This document shows positions 1 through 5,344 of a DNA stretch of 5,344 nt, piece by piece. This stretch comes from Candidatus Zixiibacteriota bacterium (GTDB lineage: Bacteria > Zixibacteria > MSB-5A5 > JAABVY01): NCBI GenBank assembly GCA_011777135.1, contig JAABVY010000313.1:1189-6532 (forward strand), read 5' to 3'. The notes beneath the pieces were generated by a model. That model saw nothing but the letters and a program-made list of their open reading frames with translations, had not been told where the DNA came from and did no database searches. Position numbers and translations under genes: made by a program. Position 1 is the stretch's first letter. Each line of letters begins with the position of its first letter.

Positions 1-702
1 GGCCTGCAAAGAGTAACTCTGATCGCTGTTATAGCGATTCCACTGGCATGGCTTCTGTTCTATCCACCATTTAAGGGAAACGATATTGCCGATGGTAAAA
101 TCAAACCGGCTATTGGGCTTGATCAGATGAGAAAGGTTCTGCGCATCGACGGAAACCGGGATGGTGTCAAAACTGAATTTCCCCATGTGGATCATCAAAA
201 TCGGCTGGGTAAAGAGCAATCGTGTCAGAGATGCCATCATATAGCCATGCCCAGAGACAATGCCACCCCCTGTTACCGCTGCCACTCGAACATGCTCGAT
301 TCGGCGGACATATTCGACCACTTCGGCCATATGCAGCTGGTGGCGGAAAAGGAGAAACTGGAAGGCCTTCATCCCAAAAATCATTCTTGTTCACGATGTC
401 ATAATCCCTCTATGCCAAATACAGCCTCTAATGCGAAAGCATGTACCGAGTGCCACAAGGAGGACATGAAAATCGGGAATGAACCCTATGCCAGACTCCA
501 GCTGGCGAGCGCCAGCCCCTATCGCAGCGCCATGCACGAGAACTGTATCGAGTGCCATGAAAAAGAAGGAATCAAACAGAATAAACCAAACCTCGGGCAT
601 TGTTCAACCTGTCATAAGTCCCTGGAACCGGTGAATCTGAAGATTGCAAAATCGGCCGATACGTCTGAAGCGAGTTCGGAGCCGTTAACCGTCGCTCCTT
701 GA
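1..702 (+). CDS. Membrane-anchored hexahaem c-type cytochrome, 5' end outside the window
   Basis: The reading frame is open from base 1 to the TGA at 700-702, giving 233 visible residues. The ATG at 127 is probably internal, because the codons before it encode a good hydrophobic segment at residues 6-23 (LIAVIAIPLAWLLFYPPF). This looks like an uncleaved N-terminal anchor or signal, so the true start probably lies just left of the window. Six CxxCH haem-attachment sites follow at bases 223-237, 271-285, 388-402, 442-456, 544-558 and 601-615. Several other histidines (HVDH before the first site, DHFGH after the second) could be distal ligands for bis-His haems. The predicted protein faces the periplasm and passes electrons between the membrane quinone pool or a membrane complex and a periplasmic partner. 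The spacing resembles class III/cytochrome c7-type multihaem proteins. Hexahaem subunits such as QrcA or ActA are alternatives that I cannot separate from sequence alone. It is followed by a convergent gene, so it appears to be the last gene of its transcript. Confidence 0.9.
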   Translation, partial: GLQRVTLIAVIAIPLAWLLFYPPFKGNDIADGKIKPAIGLDQMRKVLRIDGNRDGVKTEFPHVDHQNRLGKEQSCQRCHHIAMPRDNATPCYRCHSNMLDSADIFDHFGHMQLVAEKEKLEGLHPKNHSCSRCHNPSMPNTASNAKACTECHKEDMKIGNEPYARLQLASASPYRSAMHENCIECHEKEGIKQNKPNLGHCSTCHKSLEPVNLKIAKSADTSEASSEPLTVAP

Positions 703-716
703 CGGGCGGCAGCTTT

Positions 717-953
717 TCAGGAACAGTTGCTGTAATGTTTGAGGTGTGCGGGCATCAAATAGGTTTCCCTATTATAGTTCACTTCGAACAGGTCGCCATC
801 CTCTATCATCTTTTCAACAGTCCCTGATTCCCCCATCCTTTCTCCGATTTCGAGCGCTTGAACTCGTCTTTTAGGCCCGTCTTTTATTTCAACCGATAGA
901 TGTTTTGCATCGTTAATAAGCAGGTTTTCAAAATCAGAAGCATTCCTGTACAA
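717..953 (-). CDS. Small hypothetical protein, TTG start
   Basis: This is a 78-residue ORF ending in TGA 14 bases from the convergent cytochrome stop. I do not recognise the family. The product is soluble, charged and rich in Glu, Lys and Asp, with no signal peptide, membrane segment or Cys motif. It reads as a mixed alpha/beta small protein, with a C-terminal part (DLFEVNYNRETYLMP) that looks strand-forming. The only start that gives the full frame is TTG at 951-953. An in-frame TAG lies three codons upstream, so it cannot be longer, and the first ATG is at residue 40. No Shine-Dalgarno sequence precedes the TTG, which weakens the call. In its favour are codon use like that of its neighbours, the tight convergent packing, and a -10-like box with a palindrome upstream. 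It could also be the remnant of a larger gene. Confidence 0.45.
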   Translation of the reverse strand: MYRNASDFENLLINDAKHLSVEIKDGPKRRVQALEIGERMGESGTVEKMIEDGDLFEVNYNRETYLMPAHLKHYSNCS

Positions 954-974
954 ATAGGACTATAACAAGATGAC

Positions 975-993
975 ATTCTCAGAGAATATTATA
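975..993 (-). promoter_or_regulatory. Possible -10 box abutting a palindromic operator-like site
   Basis: Read on the minus strand, a perfect TATAAT (988-993) is followed directly by ATTCTCTGAGAAT (975-987), a perfect 13-bp palindrome with 6-bp arms and one central base. It lies about 25-40 bases upstream of the TTG start of the small ORF, where a promoter with an overlapping repressor site would sit. No good -35 is present at 16-18 bp; a TTGAAA occurs at 1017-1022 but the spacing is 23 bp. The evidence is pattern only. The palindrome is not followed by a T-run on either strand, so it is not a standard terminator. Confidence 0.3.
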
Positions 994-1081
994 CATTATC
1001 GAAGAGGTCTCAGTATTTTCAAGCATCATAATGGATGTTGTCGGCTTAAATCGGACCCTATGGCTTTAGATTCCAAGTTGT

Positions 1082-3268
1082 TTAAGTATCATCATGTACG
1101 ACTTCGAGTAGAGGGCAACGCTTTTCATCGGAATCCTTATGGGCGCTGGCATGTATTGCGGAGATGGCCCGATTGGCATTTCGGAATAGATGATCTTCAC
1201 CGATTTTGTAATATAGGTAAGTTCTTCGCATGGTATCAAGCACATGGTCGTTTAGCCCGCTAATAGAAAGATCGTAACCGGCCTCGCGCAGCCTGTCGGT
1301 CAGGTGCGAAAGCATATCCTCTCCGGAAGCATCAAGTTCGTTGATACCATTACCCACAATCACCACATGCTTCAATTCCGGCATGCATGCGACCACATCC
1401 AGAACCTGTCTTTCGAGATAATTGACGCTGGCAAAGTACAATGATCCATTATAGCGAATCACAGCAATATGGCGGCATTGAGCCAACCCGAAGCGTTCAC
1501 GATTTCGATACGTTCCATCGGGATGTTTTGCCAGCATGGCGATGTTCGGTCGCATTCCTCGCAATAGGAATAAAATGAGGGATAATCCCACACCGATTAA
1601 AATTCCTCTATCGAGATGGGGCGCAAAGGCCAATGTACAAAAGAATGTTATGACGCTAATCACCCCGTCATATTTCTGTGCCTTCCAAGAATGTATAAAA
1701 CCGCTCACATTTATAAGTCCGATTACAGCCATCATAATGATCGCCGCCAGAACCGACTGTGGAAGATGATATAAAAGCGGCGTAAACAAGAGCAGTGTAA
1801 TCATCACGAATATGCTGGAAATGACGTTTGAAAAACCCGAGATTGCACCCGCCTGCAGATTAACTGCCGAGCGCGAGAATGAACCTGATACCGCATAGCT
1901 TTGACCCAGGCATCCCACAATATTCGCTGATCCCTGGCCGATTAATTCCTGATTGGGATCGAGCCTTTGTCCGGTTCTGGCTGCCATGGCCTTCGCAATT
2001 GATATCGCCTCCATGAATCCCAATAAAGAAATTATTACTGCCATGGGGAAAAGATCGAGCATGACTTTAAAATCCAGCCTGGGCATTTTAAATCCCGGCA
2101 GCCCTGCAGGAATTTTACCCACCACTGCTCCTCCGCCCACGAATACCAGAGAGGACATATCCAACTCGCCATTTCCTACTTTGAGTTGCCAGTTACGGTG
2201 ACCATATTCCCTGCCCTGTAGAAGATTTTCGGTATTGCAAAATATCAGGCTCCCGTCAGGATTTTCACTGGCCCTGAAAATAACCTCCCTGAGCAGATTT
2301 CGGTCATGTTTGACCTTCTCTTTCAATTCCTCAATCTCGACATTGAGAAGCGATACCTGATGTTCCACTTCCAGGATTTGGGGTGAATTTTCACCATATT
2401 CATCTTTCATGCTATCCAGTTGGTTGCGCAACTCGAGCCGTCTCTGGGATCTGAGCTTAATGTCGGTCAAAGCACCATTGTAATCCTGAATCAGACCTTT
2501 GGTCTTTTCACCGAGCAGATTTGTTGATGCTGTTCTGTAATTATGTTCAAAGCCGGTTGACCATGAGATAATTGTCGTGACAATGACTGCGACCAGTACA
2601 TATGGTATCTTCGGACTGAGTCGTTTGAGTCCTATCATTATGGCGAAAGCCAGAATTGCCAGGACCAGAGTCGGCCAGTGGGTATGTGCAATTGCGGCCT
2701 TGACCACATTATAGACGGTCATATAGTGATGTTCCGCTTTGTCAACATTAACGCCAAACAGCTTGGAGAGCTGGGAGGTGGCAATAATGATGGCGGCGGC
2801 ATTAGTGAAACCGTTGACGACCGGGTGGGAAAGGAAATTGACCACCAGACCAAGTCTGAATAATCCCAGAAGAAACTGGAATATGCCTACCAGAAGAGCC
2901 AGAAGAATTGCATACGCAATGAAAGATTCACTTCCCGCGGTGGCGATGGGCTCCAGCGCGGTCGCCGTCATCAGCGAAACAACCGCAACCGGCCCGGTGG
3001 CAAGCTGACGGCTCGAGCCGAAAAGAGAAGCCACTAATGGAGGAAGAAAGGCCGCATAGAGACCATAGTATGCCGGCAGCCCTGCTAATTGTGCGTAGGC
3101 CATTGATTGCGGAATAAGCACCAAAGCCACGGTGAGACCGGCTACAAAATCGGCCCGCAGGAAAGGTAATGAATATCCCTTGAACCATGCGAGAAAAGGA
3201 AAGATACGCTGCAGCAAAGGGGTCTTTCCCTGGCCGTCGCAAATATTATTATCCGGCTGCTTATCCAT
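1082..3268 (-). CDS. SulP/SLC26 family anion transporter with STAS domain and large coiled-coil insert
   Basis: This 728-residue inner-membrane transporter has the SulP signature at residues 41-100: DFVAGLTVALVLIPQSMAYA, GLPAYYGLYAAF and SSRQLATGPVAVVSLM. The second half of the core starts at GKIPAGLPGF (384-393), followed by LLGFMEAISIAKAMA with Glu420 and by SGSFSRSAVNLQAGA (461-475). The C-terminal STAS domain (about 597-710) carries the conserved DASGEDML loop. SulP proteins move sulfate, bicarbonate or other anions, usually with H+ or Na+; the substrate cannot be read from sequence. Ordinary bacterial members have about 500-600 residues. The excess here is an insert at about 241-380, between core helices 7 and 8, with a heptad-like charged stretch at about 262-328. 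In the 7+7 inverted-repeat fold this loop faces the periplasm. The ATG has only a weak upstream GGA seven bases away. It lies 160 bp downstream of the receiver gene on the same strand. Confidence 0.95.
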   Translation of the reverse strand: MDKQPDNNICDGQGKTPLLQRIFPFLAWFKGYSLPFLRADFVAGLTVALVLIPQSMAYAQLAGLPAYYGLYAAFLPPLVASLFGSSRQLATGPVAVVSLMTATALEPIATAGSESFIAYAILLALLVGIFQFLLGLFRLGLVVNFLSHPVVNGFTNAAAIIIATSQLSKLFGVNVDKAEHHYMTVYNVVKAAIAHTHWPTLVLAILAFAIMIGLKRLSPKIPYVLVAVIVTTIISWSTGFEHNYRTASTNLLGEKTKGLIQDYNGALTDIKLRSQRRLELRNQLDSMKDEYGENSPQILEVEHQVSLLNVEIEELKEKVKHDRNLLREVIFRASENPDGSLIFCNTENLLQGREYGHRNWQLKVGNGELDMSSLVFVGGGAVVGKIPAGLPGFKMPRLDFKVMLDLFPMAVIISLLGFMEAISIAKAMAARTGQRLDPNQELIGQGSANIVGCLGQSYAVSGSFSRSAVNLQAGAISGFSNVISSIFVMITLLLFTPLLYHLPQSVLAAIIMMAVIGLINVSGFIHSWKAQKYDGVISVITFFCTLAFAPHLDRGILIGVGLSLILFLLRGMRPNIAMLAKHPDGTYRNRERFGLAQCRHIAVIRYNGSLYFASVNYLERQVLDVVACMPELKHVVIVGNGINELDASGEDMLSHLTDRLREAGYDLSISGLNDHVLDTMRRTYLYYKIGEDHLFRNANRAISAIHASAHKDSDEKRCPLLEVVHDDT

Positions 3269-3306
3269 TGTCTAATCCGTATGTTGCAGGTCGTCTTTTC
3301 TCGGCA

Positions 3307-3323
3307 GCCCATTTATTTTGGGC
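3307..3323 (-). repeat. Inverted repeat in the SulP leader
   Basis: GCCCA and TGGGC arms flank a 7-base A/T loop. With one bulged base the stem can extend to about 7 bp by pairing CAG with CTG. It lies 39-55 bases upstream of the SulP start codon within a 160-bp intergenic stretch. It has no following T-run in either direction, so it does not look like a terminator. It may be a leader hairpin or a binding site, or it may be chance. I found no clear -35/-10 pair in this intergenic stretch, although its upstream half (about 3345-3410) is AT-rich. Confidence 0.2.
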
Positions 3324-3428
3324 CTGTACATTGACTTCTATTGCAGGGTGCTTATATATCAAATCAGAATCTTATCCTTACTTATCAAAATAAAACATTA
3401 AAATACTCATGCAGGTGGAATCTACCCC

Positions 3429-3860
3429 CTACCACCCCTTCGATTTCAGGATCTTCTTGATTTCATCCTCTGAGCGTTTCTCCACGATCAGCATCCTCTC
3501 TGTGCTGGCTTCCTTGATTTTGGCTAAGAGCTTATCAATGTTGGCTGGTTTCTCCAGGAAATCTTTGGCTCCGAGCTTCACAGCTTCGACACTTTTATTT
3601 ATGGAAGCGTGTCCGGTAAGAAGAATTACCTGGAGGTCAGGATTTTCGGCCAGTAGACCCTTGAGGGTCTCGATCCCATCCATACCGGGCATAGCCAGAT
3701 CGAGGAATATGGCATCATAGGAAGATTCACCGATTTTCTTGATGGCCTCCTCGCCACTATTGGCGGAATCTACTTTCAGGCCGCGCGATTCCAGACGTTC
3801 CGACAGTGTCTTAGTGAATTCAACCTCATCATCAACCAATAATACTTTTGTTTCAGCCAC
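3429..3860 (-). CDS. Single-domain response regulator (receiver only)
   Basis: This 143-residue CheY-like receiver has no output domain. The phosphorylation site is complete: acidic pair Asp10/Asp11, phosphoacceptor Asp54 (in IFLDLAMPGMDG), Thr82 (in LLTGH) and Lys104 (in FLEKP). A tail of about 25 residues after the receiver (STERMLIVEKRSEDEIKKI) is helical and charged and too short for a DNA-binding domain. The start is GTG at 3858-3860, chosen because a strong AAGGAGG lies six bases upstream. It is the last gene of the two-component cluster before the SulP gene. It matches the other receiver (4621-4995) at 56 of the first 118 positions without gaps. It probably acts by binding a partner or by passing phosphate on, and is the likely terminal acceptor of the proposed relay. 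Confidence 0.93.
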   Translation of the reverse strand: MAETKVLLVDDEVEFTKTLSERLESRGLKVDSANSGEEAIKKIGESSYDAIFLDLAMPGMDGIETLKGLLAENPDLQVILLTGHASINKSVEAVKLGAKDFLEKPANIDKLLAKIKEASTERMLIVEKRSEDEIKKILKSKGW

Positions 3861-3866
3861 CCTGGG

Positions 3867-3873
3867 CCTCCTT
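3867..3873 (-). promoter_or_regulatory. Strong ribosome binding site fixing a GTG start
   Basis: AAGGAGG on the minus strand, with six bases between it and the GTG at 3858-3860. It decides the start of the receiver gene, which otherwise has no nearby ATG. Confidence 0.85.
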
Positions 3874-3883
3874 ATTGCAACTC

Positions 3884-3904
3884 AAATTAAGAGAATTCTA
3901 ATTT
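3884..3904 (-). repeat. AT-rich imperfect palindrome between the kinase-like and receiver genes
   Basis: AAATTA and TAATTT arms continue inward as GA and TC across one bulged base, around a central GAAT. It lies in the 76-bp gap (3861-3936), just upstream of the receiver's ribosome binding site. The stem is too AT-rich for a terminator and no T-run follows. A regulator site or RNA-processing hairpin is possible, but AT-rich sequence makes such repeats by chance. Confidence 0.2.
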
Positions 3905-3936
3905 ATCCTATTTCTGCAATTCAAACTTATCGCCCG

Positions 3937-4617
3937 TCAGCCACTTTCAGGAGTTTGTGTGACGGGGATAGTAAGAATAAACGAGAATTTTCCATCCTCT
4001 CTATTAGAAAGTAAAGTCCATCCCTGAATAACGGCCAAATCCTTTACAAGCGCCAGGTCATCCGGATCAGGACCTCGATCTGATATGTCAGAGCAGAACA
4101 CAGTGATAGCATAAAGGTCCTCCTGTTTCTGCACTTCCAGACTCATTGTCGAATCTTCTTTCGCGGTATTCAGCAGCATCCGACTGCAGCGAAAGATCAG
4201 GTGCTGCAATTCAAACGGATTTCCGATGCAGGCCAGCTCATTCGGAGAGGGCTCATGGATGAGCCGAATCTTCTTCATATCGGCCAGCCTTTGCATGAGC
4301 CCGACCAGATTCAGGAGAACCTCATTCAAGTCAAATGCTGTCATTTCGTGGTCTGCGGAATGCGCGAATTTGTTTAACCTTTTTATTATCTTTTCACCGC
4401 GATTTACCTGTCTGGCGAGGCGCTCATGCAGGCTTTCCAGCCTGTCGCCTTCAATTATCTGGCCCTGCTCCGCAGAATATCTCATATCGTCCAGCAAACC
4501 TGTTAATTCGTTGATGATCGCAATTACGTTCATCAATTCATGTGTGACACTGGCGGTAATCGATCCGAAGAATTCCAGACTTTCAGACTTTGTATCTCTC
4601 TGGCCTTTACTCTGCAT
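3937..4617 (-). CDS. Histidine-kinase-like protein with degenerate ATPase domain, candidate phosphotransferase
   Basis: The 226-residue protein has no sensor or membrane segment. Residues 15-85 form a two-helix dimerisation/phosphoacceptor domain: His26 lies in an H-box (SVTHELMN), and the second helix is ARQVNRGEKIIKRLNKFAH. After FDLNEVL (96-102) comes a domain laid out like a kinase ATPase (PFELQHLIFRC at 134-144) but lacking ATP-binding elements. The N-box is replaced by RCSRMLLNTA, the G1 box (DxGxG) by SDISDRG, and the F-box, ATP lid and G2 glycines are absent. The sequence runs straight to LALVKDLAVIQGW and a closing strand, FSFILTIP. A kept His with a lost ATPase is the design of Spo0B and ChpT, which relay phosphate between receivers. 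It sits between two receiver genes, three bases after the stop of the upstream one and with only a weak GAG ribosome site, so coupled translation is likely. I recall similar short proteins beside receivers in Desulfobacterota, usually labelled histidine kinase. Confidence 0.85.
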   Translation of the reverse strand: MQSKGQRDTKSESLEFFGSITASVTHELMNVIAIINELTGLLDDMRYSAEQGQIIEGDRLESLHERLARQVNRGEKIIKRLNKFAHSADHEMTAFDLNEVLLNLVGLMQRLADMKKIRLIHEPSPNELACIGNPFELQHLIFRCSRMLLNTAKEDSTMSLEVQKQEDLYAITVFCSDISDRGPDPDDLALVKDLAVIQGWTLLSNREDGKFSFILTIPVTQTPESG

Positions 4618-4620
4618 ATT

Positions 4621-4995
4621 CTAATTCTCTTTTATGCCTAAAGCGGCCTTTATCTTTGATATCAGAATATCGATATTGATCGGCTTCACCATATAGTCGA
4701 AGGCCCCCTCAGCCATGCCACGCTCACCTTCCTCTGTAGAACCGTGGCCGGTCATAAGAATTACCTTTATATCGGGCTGCAATTTCAGCATCATCTTCAT
4801 AACCTCGATGCCGTTAATTTCAGGCATCTTGACATCGATGACCGCCACATTATAGCTTGTCTGTCCCATTTTCTTGATTGCGTCAGCCCCACTCAGGACC
4901 GCATCGGCATGATAGCCTCGAAATTCCAGCCGATCGGCAAGAGTGGAGACAAGTTCCTCTTCATCATCAACCAGTAAAATTTCCAGATCAGCCAT
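4621..4995 (-). CDS. Single-domain response regulator (receiver only)
   Basis: This 124-residue CheY-like receiver fills its whole length with one domain. The key residues are Asp10/Asp11, phosphoacceptor Asp54 (in AVIDVKMPEING), Thr82 (in LMTGH) and Lys104 (in YMVKP), so it should be phosphorylatable. There is no output domain. The start ATG (4993-4995) has AGGAG five bases upstream, inside the last codons of the kinase gene, whose stop lies two bases before the ATG. It is therefore translated together with that kinase, its likely phosphodonor. The stop lies three bases before the start of the kinase-like protein, its likely next partner. It is the closest relative in the window of the receiver at 3429-3860 and lacks that protein's C-terminal tail. 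Confidence 0.93.
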   Translation of the reverse strand: MADLEILLVDDEEELVSTLADRLEFRGYHADAVLSGADAIKKMGQTSYNVAVIDVKMPEINGIEVMKMMLKLQPDIKVILMTGHGSTEEGERGMAEGAFDYMVKPINIDILISKIKAALGIKEN

Positions 4996-4997
4996 AT

Positions 4998-5344
4998 CTA
5001 CTCCTCAGCAAAAGATGCTTCGATTGGCAGTGTGACCGTGAAAGTTGTCCCTTCACCTAATTTGCTCGCGGCGCGAATCTGTCCGCCCAGCTTTTGCACA
5101 ATTCCATAAGTAATTGAAAGACCGAGTCCGGTGCCATGCTCTTTTTTGGTGCTGAAGAATGGTTCGAAGATTCTTTCCAGGTCCTGATTCGAGATTCCGC
5201 GGCCTGTATCTTTTATTATAACATCTATTTTATTGTCTTTTCGCAATTCTATATTAATATCTATCTCGCCCCCCTCCGAGATGGCATCGATAGCATTATT
5301 CAGGATATTCAGAAAGACCTGCTGCAGTTGCCCCCTGTCACTCT
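4998..5344 (-). CDS. Sensor histidine kinase, C-terminal ATPase domain only (5' end outside window)
   Basis: The frame is open from the right edge to the TAG at 4998-5000, giving 114 complete residues. They form a full catalytic ATPase domain with all boxes in order: N-box QLQQVFLNILNNAIDAI, G1 DTGRGIS, F-box IFEPFFSTK, G2 GTGLGLSITYGIV and G3 GEGTTFTV. The order and wording resemble NtrB-type kinases. The protein ends shortly after G3 (LPIEASFAEE), so no receiver is fused at the C-terminus. The sensor and phosphoacceptor His lie beyond the window, and the signal it senses is unknown. It is the only protein here with intact ATP-binding motifs and so is the probable phosphate source for the downstream receivers. 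A TTG at 5244-5246 is internal to the domain and not a real start. Confidence 0.95.
   Translation of the reverse strand, partial: SDRGQLQQVFLNILNNAIDAISEGGEIDINIELRKDNKIDVIIKDTGRGISNQDLERIFEPFFSTKKEHGTGLGLSITYGIVQKLGGQIRAASKLGEGTTFTVTLPIEASFAEE
5001..5005 (-). promoter_or_regulatory. Ribosome binding site inside the kinase stop region
   Basis: AGGAG on the minus strand, formed by the last Glu-Glu codons of the kinase gene and five bases from the downstream receiver's ATG. Its position implies translational coupling of kinase and receiver. Confidence 0.75.

Noticed and set aside
127..702. The ATG at 127 as the start of the cytochrome
   Set aside because: The frame is open upstream to base 1 and encodes a clear membrane/signal segment that a periplasmic c-type cytochrome needs.
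702..740. Possible bidirectional terminator between the convergent genes, from short CAGC/GCTG and ACAG/CTGT pairs
   Set aside because: The stems are only 4 bp with no T-run on either strand, so termination here cannot be supported.
970..1263. A 97-codon rightward ORF overlapping the SulP 3' end
   Set aside because: Most of it runs antisense to the STAS coding region, its sequence looks random, and it has no ribosome binding site.
2928..3242. A 104-codon leftward ORF within the SulP gene in another frame
   Set aside because: It lies entirely inside well-conserved SulP N-terminal coding sequence and shows the Arg/Ser/Gly-rich composition of a frame shadow.
3914..4216. A 13-bp direct repeat, CTGCAATTCAAAC, at 3914-3926 and 4204-4216
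   Set aside because: One copy is inside coding sequence, there are only two copies, and a single 13-mer repeat is not surprising by chance in a window of this size.
4226..4624. A 132-codon rightward ORF opposite the kinase-like gene
   Set aside because: It is antisense to a gene with clear family motifs, and its Ser/Ile/Phe-rich product is typical of a complement-strand shadow.

Overview
The window carries one rightward gene at its left edge, cut by the boundary. Facing it is a long leftward run from the right edge (base 5344) down to base 717. The multihaem cytochrome, the SulP transporter and several single-domain response regulators suggest a Gram-negative, anaerobically respiring bacterium. 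Desulfobacterota (sulfate-reducer-like) or a neighbouring candidate phylum would fit. This placement is inferred from gene content; no rRNA or other marker gene is present.

Layout. Bases 1-702 (+) encode the C-terminal part of a membrane-anchored cytochrome c with six CxxCH haem sites. Fourteen bases further on, a convergent small ORF of unknown function ends (717-953, -, probable TTG start). Upstream of it is a -10-like box next to a perfect 13-bp palindrome. Bases 1082-3268 (-) encode a 728-residue SulP anion transporter with a C-terminal STAS domain. It has an unusual insert of about 140 residues, largely coiled coil, between the two halves of its membrane domain. Bases 3429-5344 (-) encode a two-component cluster. 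In transcription order it holds the C-terminal ATPase end of an orthodox histidine kinase (cut by the window), a receiver-only response regulator, a short kinase-like protein with a histidine-bearing dimerisation domain but a decayed ATPase domain, and a second receiver-only response regulator (GTG start, strong ribosome binding site).

How they may work together. Kinase, receiver, histidine protein with a broken ATPase, and receiver is the order expected for a His-Asp-His-Asp phosphorelay. The decayed kinase would act as a Spo0B/ChpT-like phosphotransferase. The two receivers match at 56 of 118 positions without gaps (hand count) and both keep every phosphorylation residue. Neither has an output domain, so the relay must act through a partner protein. 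The SulP transporter is the next gene in the same direction, 160 bp away, and is a natural candidate target or co-regulated gene. That link is inference from position only.

There is no RNA gene, CRISPR array, insertion sequence or convincing rho-independent terminator. No gene-free stretch exceeds 300 bases; the longest are 160 bp upstream of SulP and 128 bp downstream of it.
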